64,000 nucleotides of DNA from Mercurialis annua (GCF_937616625.2 NC_065576.1:36234628-36298627), one strand, 5' to 3'. Numbered from the stretch's first letter, positions 10,472 to 22,541 are shown. Made by a program: numbers and translations. Notes: generated by a model not told the origin, from the letters alone.

Positions 10472-11420
10472 CGAGATTTGCATTTTCTAACCCTATCTCT
10501 TACAATTTCTTGTTTTATTTTATTTCTTGCTTAAGGGACTAAGCTAGAAATAGTTTGAGGAGGGTAGCGAAATTGTATCTCGTTTCTATCTTTTATTGCT
10601 TTATGTTGTGTTTTATTTTTGTTAATTTTAGTTGCTAGAGTTTAGTTAGGTTGTCGTGTCGCCTCCACTAAAGCTCTTGTACTAAGCATGTGAAATGAAT
10701 CGAAAATGAGAATTAGTCACTTGGCAACGTGTTGAACCATATCAATGTGTATTATCTCTTGTGCCTTATTGCCATAATGCATTTGTTTAGATTTAACAAC
10801 TATGATTAAATGCTTGCTTAATGGATGTAATTCGATATGACATGTGTGAAGGGATAGTGTTTAAATTGATCTTTAGTTATTAATCTTTGGATGTGATGGT
10901 TTAAACTTAATACGGTTGCATGATGTGCGAAATCGTGAAAAATTTGTGTTGGCATAATTTGGGCATAATTGGCATGAAAACATAGGGATTGAACAATAGG
11001 CATAACACCACATTTTTCATATTGAGTTATTTCGAGCCTACTTGTCTTTGTGAGTGTTACCTTGTCCGGAATTCCTAGAATTTGCTCGGTGTCCATTCAA
11101 AATTGCATTGTTGAGTGATTGATAATTAAATGACTATGGCATTAGGTGTAACCATTCTAGAGACCGCTTAAAAAAGCCTACCTTTAACCTTTAGATAACC
11201 AATTTTGAGCTTAGACCTTTGTTGATATTACCATGCTAACAACACAATCCCTTTCTTAATTTTCCACTTTCATTCACCCAACTTGACTTGACAACTAGTG
11301 TGAGGAGGAGAGGGTAATAGCTTGATGAACATAAAGAAGAGTGAACTTGAACTAAAAGTGAAATTAGTGCCTAAGAAAGAAGAAGAAGAAAAATATAAAA
11401 ATATGCAAGAGAAAGAAAAG

Positions 11421-11451
<31 letters not shown>

Positions 11452-12114
11452 AAAAATAAAATAAAGGCATGAGATTGAGTTAAGCGTTCAAAAAGAGTTC
11501 AAAAATATAAAAAGTCCAAGCTAGCCCAAGTTCTTATCAATGTTTTAACTAGTTTCAAGTCAAGTTTTAGCCTAAAGTATCAACTTTGATCTACCCCGAC
11601 CTTGGCCACGTTACAACCCGTGCAAGCCCATGAGATAATTGTTGATCACCGAGCTAAGTAGTGGAGTTTAGGACTATGAGCAAACCTATGGGAATTCCGT
11701 GTTTGTGTGCTTAATTTTCTTATCTAAACACTTGTGTGTTAGAGCGATACCTAGTGAGGATTTTGATGCCTAGGTTCAATTGTTTATGTTTGATTATTGC
11801 CATGACTTGCCCTACATTGTTGTTTAACCAAATAATCACATGTCCCGTAAACGATGGTGATGGCTTGAGTGTTCAAGATTAATGTTAAACTAATGCAATT
11901 GTGTTCTCTTTGCCTTCGCATTATGTCATTACAAATTGCATTGCTCATTTGTTCGCATTGATTATAGTTGTTGACATTAGACATTTGCATTTGTAAAATT
12001 TGGTAATGGGAGTATGAATATTGATGTGTGTTCAACCTTGCCAATGTCTCTAAGTTAGTTGTGGTTTAATGCATTTCTTGCTTGAGGACAAGCAAGGTTT
12101 AGTGTGAGGAGGTT
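10472..12114 (+). other. Long non-coding 3' region of element 1
   Basis: This 1.64-kb stretch between ORF3 and the 3' LTR has no credible gene. It contains three copies of a PPT-like motif TAGTKTGAGGAGG (10551-10563, 11296-11308, 12100-12112), a run of 29 A residues (11421-11449) and a hairpin just before the last motif. Element 2 has the corresponding region, with the three motifs kept and the A-run replaced by a broken T/A-rich tract. Confidence 0.8.
12077..12114 (+). promoter_or_regulatory. Hairpin plus polypurine tract before the 3' LTR (element 1)
   Basis: CTTGCTTG and CAAGCAAG (12077-12084, 12089-12096) form a perfect eight-base stem with loop AGGA. The purine tract GTGAGGAGG follows and ends two bases before the LTR. 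A polypurine tract primes plus-strand DNA synthesis. Element 2 has an equivalent hairpin and tract at 17543-17585 on the minus strand. Confidence 0.8.
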
Positions 12115-13598
12115 TGATAGGAGTAAAATACTCCTATATTACGAGTCTCTTTCGCATCGCTTTGAATACTTTTGTTGCATGTTTTGAGTGATTATATCGC
12201 TTATTACGTGTTTTACTGTTTCAGGATAAACGAAGCGTATGTGAAGGGTTTTGAGTCCAAAAGAGCAAAGAATCGATGATATGTGGAAGTCGAGAGAGAG
12301 ATTGAAGCAAAGGGCGAAGAAAAGATCAAAGAAGCCCTTCTCCTGCATGGTCTCGATCGAGAAGCACAATTTCACCTTGCTTCTCGATCGAGAAGAAGAG
12401 TAAAATTTGGCAGGGATTTTGGACATCAAGCTTCTCGATCGAGAAGCTGACTTTAATGAAGCTTCTCGATCGAGAAGGGCCAGAACTCAGCATTTCAAAT
12501 CTGTTTTGGGTCTTGTGCTCTCTTGGCCCACTTCCACTTTTGGACAAACAAGCTTGTAATAGGATGTCTTTTATTTCCTTTTTGGGCTTTACTATATTAG
12601 GACACCTTATGTCACATTTTAGGGTAAGCCTCTTTTGTAGCAACATTTATTACTCTAGCAATTATTCCCTTAGTTGGTGACTTGTTCTTGGAGATTCCTC
12701 CATTGTTAAGGATTTTGAAGCTTTTGTTTCCAGATTTTGGGTTTTGAATTCATCTTTAATACAAGCTTAGTTATTGAATCTTCATTATCTTGTTCATGCT
12801 TTATTGTTCTTCATTGTTATTTGAGGTAAGCTTTCTCACTTTTATTATGATGATTTACTATTGCTTAGTTGTTGTTTTTACTTTAATCATGAGTAGCTAA
12901 ACTCCTAGTCTAGGGGTTGTTTATGATTGCTATGTATGATTGTTAGATGATTGGTTAGGGTTGTATGGGTTAGGGTTTTGTTGTGTTTAATGATCTTAAT
13001 GCTTGGAATAAGTTAGCTCCTTATTTGATGATTTGTGTTTGATTAGTTAGGACGAGAGTTAAGCTAATTGAATAGACCTTGTTAAACATAAGCTTAAGAC
13101 CTAAATGCGCGAGAGTGATTTGGGGATTTAGCGGTTGTTTGAGTTGCGGATTAATCGGATTGATTGTTGTAGCCGACATCCACTTGTGCGAGAGTGATTT
13201 GGATTTCGACTCATTAATCAATTGTCGATTCGTCAATTTCCGGCTCGAGAGAGCGGATTTAGATACTTTAGAACGGCTCGACCCGAACCAACACCCATAT
13301 ACCCGACCTATTATCTAGGAATCTCGATGGCATAATTAGCAACCCTTAGGCGCTTTTAATTATTGTTTTTAATCCGTTAGTAAATTAATCGTTTTATTCT
13401 TAATTGCTTCTTAGTCTAATCAGTGATTGTTTAATTTTAGTTCCGCTGTTATTAATCAAAAATCCAACTACTCTTTGCTTTCCGAATTGAAAATCAAAGT
13501 CAATTTCATTCACTTTAAACCCCTTGTCTTCGTGGGATCGACATCCGACTTCCGGATTACTACGAGTTGGCATTATTGCGTGAGCATTTTTGTTAACA
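12115..13598 (+). repeat. 3' LTR of Athila-like element 1
   Basis: It has the same length (1,484 bp) as the 5' LTR, with a single difference noticed by reading. Palindrome copies start at 12349, 12380, 12431 and 12462, with the same 31/51/31 spacing. The LTR is followed by the TTCTA target duplication and the interrupted tandem unit. Confidence 0.95.
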
Positions 13599-13603
13599 TT
13601 CTA

Positions 13604-15292
13604 CTGCTGTCTAAACCCGAATTCGAGAGCCGCGACCAGCACTAGGGAACAGGAGCGGTTGCTTCGGAACCCGTAGTAAGCCTAAAGAATAAAACTTTTT
13701 TGCAAATAGGTCGTGTAAAAATACACAAAACGTTTTTAGAAAACTTCTTTAAACAATAATTTGAAAATGTTGAATCACTTTCTAAAAATTGACGCACAAA
13801 AACTTATAAACCAGGGTTTTACAAAGGGATACTACATTCAGATACCTATTTTCCGGACAAGTAAAAAGTGATAAGGGACCGAAGTGTCCAATGATGATTT
13901 TCAGAAAAATCTTTCCACGTGACGAGCTATCGATTTGCTTGCTGGAATGTGTATGTTATTTTAAATACATAATAATTTTAGAAAAAATGTTTGATAGTTT
14001 AATTTCTTTATTATTATTTAAATGGATGAATTATGAACTTGCGGCAACTTCTTTGACTGATGTTCAATTTTATGTCCAAATTAGAAAAAATTGATGTGTT
14101 ATTACAGTCTAGTTAGGTATCTTCTGTATTACTTGCCAAGTCTCGTTAAATCTACTCAGCTTATTTTTTCTCAAGCAGCAGTCATTGATTTAATTTTCTT
14201 GTGTTGATAACTTTTTAGTTTATTCGATGAATTTACCATATATATAAAATAATTAAATTTCCTTCACATTAAAGGAACCATTCTTAATTTATTAAATTCA
14301 AAGGTCTAACATATAATTGAAATAAGATTTGCTAAATTATTTTATGGTAAAATATATTAAAAAAATTAGATAGAATTAATAAAATTGAAAACCTTGGAAT
14401 TTTTTAAATCTTGTGACGTTAAGATTATGAACATTTCAATCTATAATTCTATGTTATTTTCAAAAATTTATTAAAACTATATTGATTAAAGTTTACATTA
14501 ATTATTTATAAGATCTCTCAAGTTGTGCACAAATATGAATTTTCATGAGAAATTTTAGTTATGTTAAGTTTTAATTAATTTCATTACAATGATATTTTTT
14601 TATTTTAATAACGAAAATAAGTTACATTATTACATCCATTTAAAAATTTGATTTGTAATCCTGATAAACTATGGTGTTATTAATAGAGATTAGTTTATGT
14701 TTTTAAATTTTTTAAATACTTCAAAATATTTTTGTTTTAGAAAACAAGGTATTCAAATTTATAATAAAACCATAATTGCAATCCAATGAAGTTTTAACAT
14801 TTTTTAAAAATTCAATATTTTTGTAATTGATATCATAAAGAAATATTCTCAAAATTTATCATAAAAGAAAAAAATTTGTAAGTTACAACTTGATATCTCT
14901 ATGATACTCAGAAATTTTTACGTTCTATTATTTTATTTTCACACTCTACTTTTTTAATCGACTATAACATGCTACAAATACAATTTCATAACTTCGTTAA
15001 TTTTCTTCAAAAAAAAGAGATAAACGAAAGAGTTAGAGATTATATTAATTAACCATTGAATTTGTCGAAAACTTATCATAGATTACAATAATAGCTATTT
15101 GTTCAAAACTAATCAATCCATTATAGAAAATGAATAGCTATTTGTATCACCAATCCATTATGGAGAATAAATAACTAATTTTATCACTATATATTCGCAG
15201 AGCACAAATGCTTGAAACACAAGTTATAAATATCTCATGTTATGAGATTTCTATACAAATACATTTTAAATATTTAAAATAGGAAAATTAAC
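13604..15292. repeat. Tandem SPH unit A, second segment (LTR remnant end and SPH upstream region)
   Basis: This matches 43801-45475 and its equivalents in units C-E at high identity. The first 90 bp finish the old LTR remnant; the rest is AT-rich upstream DNA of the SPH pseudogene. A TATA-like TATAAATA sits at 15225-15232. A 67-codon open frame at 13891-14094 recurs in every unit, but most of its differences change amino acids and it resembles no known protein, so I do not call it. Confidence 0.85.
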
Positions 15293-15569
15293 ATGATTAA
15301 ATTGGTTTTGTTTATTTCAGCCATAGGGTTGAGTTTCTATGTTACACCAAGCAATTGCGCTGAACCATTTAGGGTTAATCAATCAACTAACCGTTCCTAA
15401 GTCCTTATTTCTGCATTGCACTTCAGGCTACAACAAACTTGGTAACCAAACATTAACACATGGACACAGCTATTCATTCCATTTCCATATGAATTTCTTT
15501 TCCACTACAAAGTTTTGGTGCTACATGGAACCCGATAAATATCATTATGCAAATTTTGATGTATTTTTG
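15293..15569 (+). pseudogene. SPH (plant self-incompatibility S1 family) pseudogene, 5' part
   Basis: This aligns with the intact SPH genes of units B-E. The first start codon is lost (ATT in place of ATG at 15287); the in-frame second Met at 15293 remains and begins a signal-peptide-like segment (MIKLVLFISAIGLSF). Five bases are missing after GGGTTAAT (near 15380), shifting the frame into a stop at 15398-15400. The homology then continues with mostly silent scars to 15569, where a solo LTR interrupts the reading. The 3' part is at 42379-42515. The gene was therefore broken by small lesions as well as by the insertion; the order of those events cannot be told from the sequence. Confidence 0.93.
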
Positions 15570-16012
15570 TGTCACGACCCATTTTCATGAATCGTGACCA
15601 GCGCTAGGGTATGGGTAATGTAGTACCAAAACCCGTAGCTAGCCTTTCAATTAACAATATAAACACATAAACCTGCAGAAAACCAATGCTCGGGGGCAAC
15701 CGAGACTTCAGCCTAAATCTAGCAGTTATAATATTCAACAGTTAATATAACATGCTTATCCAATTCCGAGTCTAAAATAGATTTATCATAAACCAATTTA
15801 AATAATATAACATGCCAAAGCAATATAACCAGTCGAACCAATCCGACAAAATATATAATAATAATAAAGACGTCTAGTTACTACTGCGGTCTAAGAATAA
15901 AACAGTTTTACAGTTTTATTAAAATAAAATGAACCTCCGAGGAAAAGTAAATGCGGAGATCGCTAGACTCTCTCAGATCATAATCCTGGGGAAAACAACG
16001 GGGTCAGATATA
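15570..16012 (-). mobile_element. Solo chromovirus-type LTR inserted in the SPH pseudogene, segment 1
   Basis: The segment begins TGTCACGACCC and is the left end of an LTR in minus orientation. Its continuation is at 29802-31939 and its other end (ATTACA) at 42378. The three pieces sum to about 2,873 bp, matching the 2,875-bp LTRs of the sister element at 31940 and leaving no internal region, so this is a solo LTR. It is flanked by TTTG (15566-15569 and 42379-42382). Confidence 0.88.
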
Positions 16013-17542
16013 TGTTGAGATAAAACCCAACTCGTAATATTCGGTAAATACGAGATCGAACCCACAAGGAGTGAATTAGGAGCAATTGATGAGAATAAAT
16101 TTTAGTTATGATTCAATTCGTTTAGCGAAACACAAATGGATTGAAGTTCAAGCAAGATTAACAACTAAATAGACACTAAACAACTAACAATTAAACTAAC
16201 AATTCAAGCAACTATAATAATAACGGGTTTAATCAATAAGTAAAAGATGTCTAGGGGTTGAAATTATTCCTAGGTCATGCATATATAGTAATGGATGAAT
16301 TGGTATCTAGCAAGGGCCGAGTTGTGCCTAGCGCACCGTTCCCGCTCTCTCGAGCCTCTAAGAACGACAAAATCAATAATCAAGTAATCAATTAATGCCT
16401 AACTCACTCTCGTGATACTAAACAAAACCAATTACCCAACATCAATTAATCAACAAACTCAAGGTCACCTAAATCCTAATCCACTCTCGTGGTATTACAA
16501 TCTAGGCTTCTAATTCCAAAGTCTATTCACCCAACCATTTCTCAATGAGTCAAGCAAACACTAAATCATGCATTAGATAGCTAAACTAACACAAGCATTA
16601 GAAACTAGAATTAGAACAAGCATTTAACCAATCAAACATACCAATTAACACCACATGAAGGAAATCATCTCAACCCCCAAACATGGGGGATTAGTTACAC
16701 ATACTAAGAGCTAAATTAACAAAATAATAAATGGAAGACATGGTTAAAGAGTACTTACAAGAAGATGAAAAACCCACAAATAAGAGTTGCAATAGAAAAT
16801 AAAACTTGTTCATCCAATAAAGCTTCAAAGATCTCAACAATGGTGGAAATATAAAAATCTGGAAATTCTATTGAAGAAGAAAAGGACTAAACTTAGGGAT
16901 TACTAAAATTAGGAGAAGATTCAAAAATACACTAATAGAATAAAGTCTAGGGAAAATCTCCTTAACCTAAAATAGAGGTAAGGTTCCTTTTATAGTACTT
17001 ACAAAAGAAGGAAAAAGACAAACATTCATTTACACATGTGTTGGGCCCAAAATAGCAAATTAATAAAGCCTTGTTGCATCTTGAAATCAGATTTCCCCTT
17101 TCCAGAAAGCCCAAGTTCGAATAGAGCTCCTTGGGCTAAATGAGGAGCTCGATTCGAGCAACCATTTTCTGCTCCGGATCTCGATCTTCAAACCTTCGTA
17201 ACTCGGTGTAGAAATGTCCAATTGAGTCGATTCTTGAACCGTTGGAAAGCTTAGGATGTCTACTTTAACTTTCATGAAGAACACGAGTTCATTTGAGGCC
17301 TCTAGCTACTCCAAATTGGTCAAATAGTGCACAGGGGTCAGCTTTTTCAGATTTGCAAATGAGCTTCCGCATCGCTTTTGTCGTCTTTTCCAACTTTTGC
17401 ACCAAAATGCTTCCGCAATGCTCCTAAGTACCTGAAATACTAAAACACGTAATAAGGCATTCGAAATACCATAAATCCGTGATAAAACATTAATAAAGCA
17501 TGCGGAAAAGACACTCTATATAGGAGTAAAATACTCCTATCA
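16013..17542 (-). repeat. 3' LTR of Athila-like element 2
   Basis: It reads on the minus strand from TGATAGGAG to CTCAACA. CACTCTCG occurs at 16405-16412 and 16482-16489, matching the paired CGAGAGTG of element 1. A palindrome GCTCGATTCGAGC lies at 17147-17159, with a degenerate partner about 31 bp away. No gene is supported inside. Confidence 0.93.
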
Positions 17543-19081
17543 AACCTCCTCACACTAAATCTTTGCTTGTCCCCAAGCAAGAAATGAACTTAGGCAAAAA
17601 AAAACCGACTACTTGTCAACAAAAGTACTCCCAATCGATAAAGGTGCAAATGCAATTCTCTAATGTCAACAACTCATGATTCATGCAAACAAATGAAGAA
17701 TGCAATAGATAAGACATATGAAAATGGCACTCGAGATAAAACAAAAGTTTAACAAATCTTTTCAAACGGCAATCACGAGAGTACTATCACTTAAGGGACA
17801 TGCGAGCATTTGGTCAATCTTAGAATATGAACACAATGGCAATCACTCATAATCATTAAACACACGCAAAAGTATCTCACAAGGTTTCGCTCTTACACAC
17901 AAGTGTTTAAGGCAAAGAAATGAAGCACACAAAACACGGAATTCCCATAGGTTTGCTCTTAGTCCTAGACTCCACTACTTAGCTCGGTGATCAATAATTA
18001 TCATATGGACTTTTACGGGTTGTAACTTGGCCAAAGGTCGGGATAGGTTGAAGTTGATATTTAAGCTAAACTTGACTTGAAACTAGATAATACATTAATA
18101 TCAAAAACTTGGGCTAGCTTGGAATTTTAGCACAATTGAACTCTTTTTACATTTGAATGCCTTTATTTCTTTTTCTTTTCTTGCTTTCTATTTTTTTTTT
18201 TTGTAATTTTCTTCCTTTTATATTTTTTCCTTTATTCTTTCTTTGTTTTGATTTTCTTTCTTGTCTTTCTTTCTAGGCATAAAACTCTCTTATAAGTTCA
18301 AGTTCAAACTTTTTCTTTTTCCTCAAGCTACTACCTCAACCTCCTCACACTAGTTCTCAAGTCAAGTTCGGGTGTTTAGAGTGGAAATGGAAGACGGGAT
18401 TAGTGTGTAAATACGGTTATATCAACAAAGGTCTAGGCCCAACTTGGCTATCTAGAGGTACAAGGTAAGCATTTAAAGTGGTCTCTAGAATTGGTTACAC
18501 CTATTGCCATATTCATCTAATCATTAATCACTCAACAATGTAATCTCGAACGGACACTAAGCAAATTCTAGGAATTCCGGCACAAAATGACACTCACAAT
18601 AATAAATTAGGCTCAAAATGCTCTCAAAATTTAGCAAAAATGGTGTCATGCTCAAATGCTTAAATCCTATGAATTCATGCCAAAATATGCTCATACTCCA
18701 AGTGACACAAAAATTTCAATTCAAAACACATATCATGAATCCGAGTCAAGTACCTCGATCATACCCAAAAATCATACCATTTTAAGATTCGTTTTTGAAT
18801 GCTAACTACACATATCTAATTCCATTGCATTTCATTAAGCAAGCATCAACCATAAATTGTTTAAACTAGACAAAAGCATTTAGACATTCATAAACCGGGA
18901 GATACTAATTGTTGACAAATTTCCAAAAATTGCATAAAGTCTCATTTCCATAAACATGATTTCAAGACAAGAGATTAGTGCTAAGCAACACTACAACCTA
19001 TATCCTAACAACATAACAAAGCTTTAGCGGAGGCGACTCGACAACTAGACTACTAACACAAACTAAAACAACAAAGCAAAA
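17543..19081 (-). other. Long non-coding 3' region of element 2 (part)
   Basis: Next to the LTR on the minus strand lies a PPT-like tract with its hairpin (17545-17585). A second copy of the motif is at 18340-18352. A T-rich stretch at about 18125-18260 corresponds to the A-run of element 1. There are no credible open frames. The first copy of a 59-bp duplicated segment occupies 19023-19081. Confidence 0.8.
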
Positions 19082-20345
19082 TTGTTGATGATGAATTATT
19101 TTGGGTCGGATTAGACTTGGGTCACCCGACATGTGAGGTAGCTTGGTAGTTATTGGTAACTCGGCTAACCCAATATTTGAGGAAATTGATTTAAGTTATT
19201 ATTTATTTATTATTTAAGTAATACTTTTCGGAACGGATTTTAAAGCGGAAACCCAATAGACTTGGCTTATTTATTTATTTGAGTATTATGTTACTCGTTG
19301 TGGTTCATTTTTGACTCGGTTCATTACGTGATTAATTGTTCATTCTATTCTAGCTACGTTTATGCTTGACTCGGTATTGTGCTAGTCCTATGTGGTGTCT
19401 AGTATTCTTAGAGTTAGGAGTTGTATGGATTTTAACTTATATATTGTTTTAGACCCGTTGACTGCTCGTGCTTCGGAGTCTACGCAGGGTTAGCTGTTTG
19501 CCAAGATTCACGTGGATAAGCAAGTTGTGAGTTTGTAGTGCTATTTACCGCTTTATTAAGTACCGCATCATATTTTAATATTATAAATGCTTTTGAACTG
19601 TTTTTACGGATTATGGATCTGGATTGAAACGAGCTACTCGATAGGCTTGTATCGAGACTGTGTGCACCGGTATATACTCTGGGATCGGCAGACTATGGTC
19701 TTGCTTACGCTGGTAATTTGACGAGGATTTGTTCCCGTCCACTCTGGGTTTATTTTTCAATATGCTATGTCATACTTACGCTGGGATCATTTCAATACTG
19801 CTATTCCATAATCATATTATATTAGTATAAAAATATTTTGATTTAAGGGTTTTAAACTTAATAAATGTAAATAGTATTGCGAACTCATCTCAGTATATCT
19901 GACCCCGTTGTTTTCCCAAATTTTCCAGGTTTATGATTTGAAAGCTGGTCCACTCCGATTCTTTTGTTTCCTCGAAGATTTTTATGTTATTAAACTAGTT
20001 TCTGTTTTCGAACTCTTAGACCGCAGTAGAACTAGTTTAGTTATTACATTTGATATTACACTTTGGGTTTGTCGATATATTCGATTATTTATATTTGGCA
20101 TGATTACTCTGGATTACGATGATGTTATATATAAGGTATGCGGTTGAACATTTAAGATATTTAAGTTATTTATATTTGAACTGTAATATAAATTGCTAGA
20201 CCAAGGTTGGAGTCTCGGTTGCCCCCGAGCAGTTTTCTGCAAGGTTTAAATGTTTATTTGATTTCCGCGAGGCTTGCTACGGGTTTTGGTACAACCATAC
20301 CCATACCCTAGCGCCGGTCACGATTCATGAAATTGGGTCGTGACA
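19082..20345 (+). mobile_element. Chromovirus-type LTR fragment inside element 2
   Basis: The fragment ends GGGTCGTGACA, the terminus of the LTR family of the solo LTR, here in plus orientation. Near its start it shares words such as GGGTCACCCGACA with the reverse complement of the solo LTR near 30595. The first half of the LTR, including the palindrome region, is missing. Instead of a five-base target duplication it is bounded by a 59-bp direct repeat of element 2 sequence (19023-19081 and 20346-20404), so it probably did not arrive by ordinary integration. Confidence 0.8.
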
Positions 20346-20552
20346 TTTAGCGGAGGCGACTCGACAACTAGACTACTAACACAAACTAAAACAACAAAGC
20401 AAAATAAAACACACTAAAGCATAAAACAAGATAAATTTCAACTAACGACATACAATTGACTAACCCTCCTCACACTATTTCGAACTTAGTCCCTAAGCAA
20501 GAAATATAAAGCAAAATTGTATGAGTTGAGTTAGAGAAATGCAAATCTTGTT
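20346..20552 (-). other. Second copy of 59-bp duplication and PPT-like motif (element 2)
   Basis: 20346-20404 repeats 19023-19081. A third PPT-like motif lies at 20465-20477 on the minus strand next to a short CTTAG/CTAAG hairpin. This corresponds to 10523-10566 in element 1. No gene is seen. Confidence 0.8.
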
Positions 20553-21869
20553 TTAGTCGAATTCTGGTGGTTCGGGCGATGGAGTTGGAGATGGATAAGC
20601 CGGCGCCCCCGGGGCATTGAAATAATCACGTAATTTCTCCTCGTGGCGCCTTTGTCGATCATGAAGCCTCGTTATAAGATATTCCATACGTGCCCACATC
20701 TTGCGTTGATCCTCCATGAATCGGAGTTGGGCGGCTTCAAAGTCATTCCTTGTATCCACATTAGGAGCGGGAGGCTCCCATTGCACGCCCTCTGGTATTG
20801 CTCCTCCTTCGGCGCTTGTTCCGGCCGCATGTTTGTCTTTCCTCCTCACCGGCTCTTTAGCTCGCCTCGGCTCTACCTCTTGCCTTGGTGATGCGCGCAA
20901 CCTAGGCGGAATTGGTTCGCCGGGATGTCCTTCCACCCAATTATCGTACTTGTACTTTCCCACAACTCTTTCCTTCCTTACATACCCTCCGATGCTCAAG
21001 TGATCCATGTCTATCATTCGTGGCGGTTGAATTTGATACTTGCTTTCATCAAACTCCGGATCTTTTCTTGCCAAAAACAACACCAACCATCCGAAACCTT
21101 TCTTCTTTTGAATTCTAGGAGTCTCTTGGAGCGACTTCATCAAGCGGTATGCCAAATGCACTTGTTTGCCCGGTTTCGTTGGGTGATCCAAAGCTTGCAA
21201 AAGGAATAAATCCGACTTTGCTATTTTGTTATGCTCATGGCGTCCATAAAAGGTGTGGCCATACCACTTGAGCAAGACTATGGGAGCAATATCCCGAACC
21301 TCTTTCAACTTGGAGACGTGTGAGTCGTAGCTCGGTTTACCCGATGCCTTGTTCCATATCTCACATGCCTCAAAAGCACCCATTTCCGTCAACTCTTTCA
21401 ATCCCTCATCATTCAATGCAAAATCTTGAAACAAGTTTTCCATGGTATATTCCCGCTCCTTGCCATCCAACCGAAATGTAATAGAAGTATTGTTGGTTGG
21501 GGCAAGAGTGGTGAAGAATTCAAATGTGAGTGCCTCGCATTGATCGTGCGGTATCCTTATCAACTTGTCAAGAAAAGGGAATTGAATATCCGCCTCCAAC
21601 TTCTCATGAATGCCTAATTTCTTCATAGTCTCCCAACAAATGGCATATGCATCGGTGACACCCAATTCCTTAAGCTTCTCATAGCGTTCACCTTCACTAA
21701 CCGAGCGGATTTCGAAGGGTGCCTTGTATTTCCGTGAGAGAGCCCCGAAGGTGGTTGTTTTCTTTGAAGAACGGATAGGTTGTGGTGGTAGCTCCTCTTA
21801 AAATTCTTGCTCATTAGGAGGTATGGATTTTTTCTTGGAGGCTCGGCTTGCTCTTGTATTCCGAGACAT
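20553..21869 (-). pseudogene. Athila-type third ORF of element 2, with an early in-frame stop
   Basis: On the minus strand the frame begins at ATG 21867-21869 (MSRNTRASRASKKKS), hits TAA at 21798-21800 after 23 codons and then continues open in the same frame to TAA at 20553. After the stop it shows the element 1 landmarks KYKAPFEIRS, WYGHTFYGRHEHNK, a charged C-terminal helix region and the PSPTPSPEPPEFD tail. Translation could restart at an internal Met, but the simplest reading is a nonsense mutation in an old copy. Function is unknown, as for the element 1 copy. Confidence 0.85.
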
Positions 21870-22541
21870 TGTAGAGGAAGGAAAAGGGTGTTTGGAAGTG
21901 TATTTAGTTTTGAGTTTGGCTTAAAAAATGGTGGAGATAGAGCTTGGAGAATTTTTGCTAGAAGAAAGAGAATGGAGTTCTTGGCTATGGAGTTCTTGAT
22001 AATTGTGGAAAAGAATTTGGAGAAGAAGAAGTGTTGGAGCTCTTTTTGTGGTAAAATTTGAAAAATAGGAGAAGAGGGGTGGAGATCTTGCCATGTCATT
22101 GATCTTTATGAATTGTTTTTCTCTTTGGAAGGTCAAGATGCCTCCACCTCATCAATCCAAGACTTGTAAAACTCCACCAATAGAAATATATAAAAAAAAT
22201 GTACTCCTCATCATTAGATTCGAGCTCCCCCTTCTAAAAGCCATGCGGGATTCGAGCATGGTCTCGATTCGAGCATGGTCCTTTTCAAGACCATGCTTGA
22301 ATCGAGCTCCCATTTTACGAGGGAGACTTCGATTTAAGCCTTTCCGTCCAACCTACACACCAAAAATTCAACACACCGGCGTTATCTTGAACAAAAAGAC
22401 ATAAAACTAACAAAAAAAACAATATCTAAACAATCTAAAGAAGGTAAAACAACAACAACAAAAACATTAAATCGAACCTCTTGGGAATGCCTCCCAAGTG
22501 CGCTTGTTTAAAGTCGAAAGCTCGACCGTCTCACGGTGGAC
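21870..22541 (-). other. Pol-ORF3 spacer of element 2 with palindrome cluster
   Basis: The spacer occupies the same place as 8253-9109 in element 1. Five copies or half-copies of a TCGATTCGA-type palindrome have centres near 22219, 22251, 22268, 22301 and 22333 (spacings 32, 17, 33, 32). The context words are GCTCGATTCGAGC and CATGCTTGAATCGAGC. No gene is supported. Confidence 0.8.

Larger units (their letters stand above)
849..13598 (+). mobile_element. Athila-like Ty3/gypsy LTR retrotransposon 1 (complete, 12.75 kb)
   Basis: Two LTRs of 1,484 bp (849-2332, 12115-13598) flank an internal region with a tRNA-Asp-type primer binding site, gag-protease-RT-RNase H-integrase coding sequence, a separate third ORF and a polypurine tract. 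Target duplication is TTCTA (844-848 and 13599-13603). The order gag-pol then an extra ORF, and the Asp-type PBS, are characteristic of the Athila lineage. I saw only one difference between the LTRs (G at about 2068, A at about 13334), so the insertion is very recent. The pol frame carries a one-base break near 5680, so this copy is probably not autonomous as it stands. Confidence 0.93.

Noticed and set aside
11421..11449. 29-base A run as a poly(A) tail of a processed pseudogene or LINE
   Set aside because: It lies in the middle of the conserved 3' region of element 1 with no target duplication or coding sequence beside it.
13891..14094. 67-codon open frame found in every tandem unit (also 44088, 55205, 58585, 61963)
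   Set aside because: It recurs only because the unit is repeated; differences between A and the others are mostly amino-acid-changing, the composition is AT-driven, and no family is recognisable.
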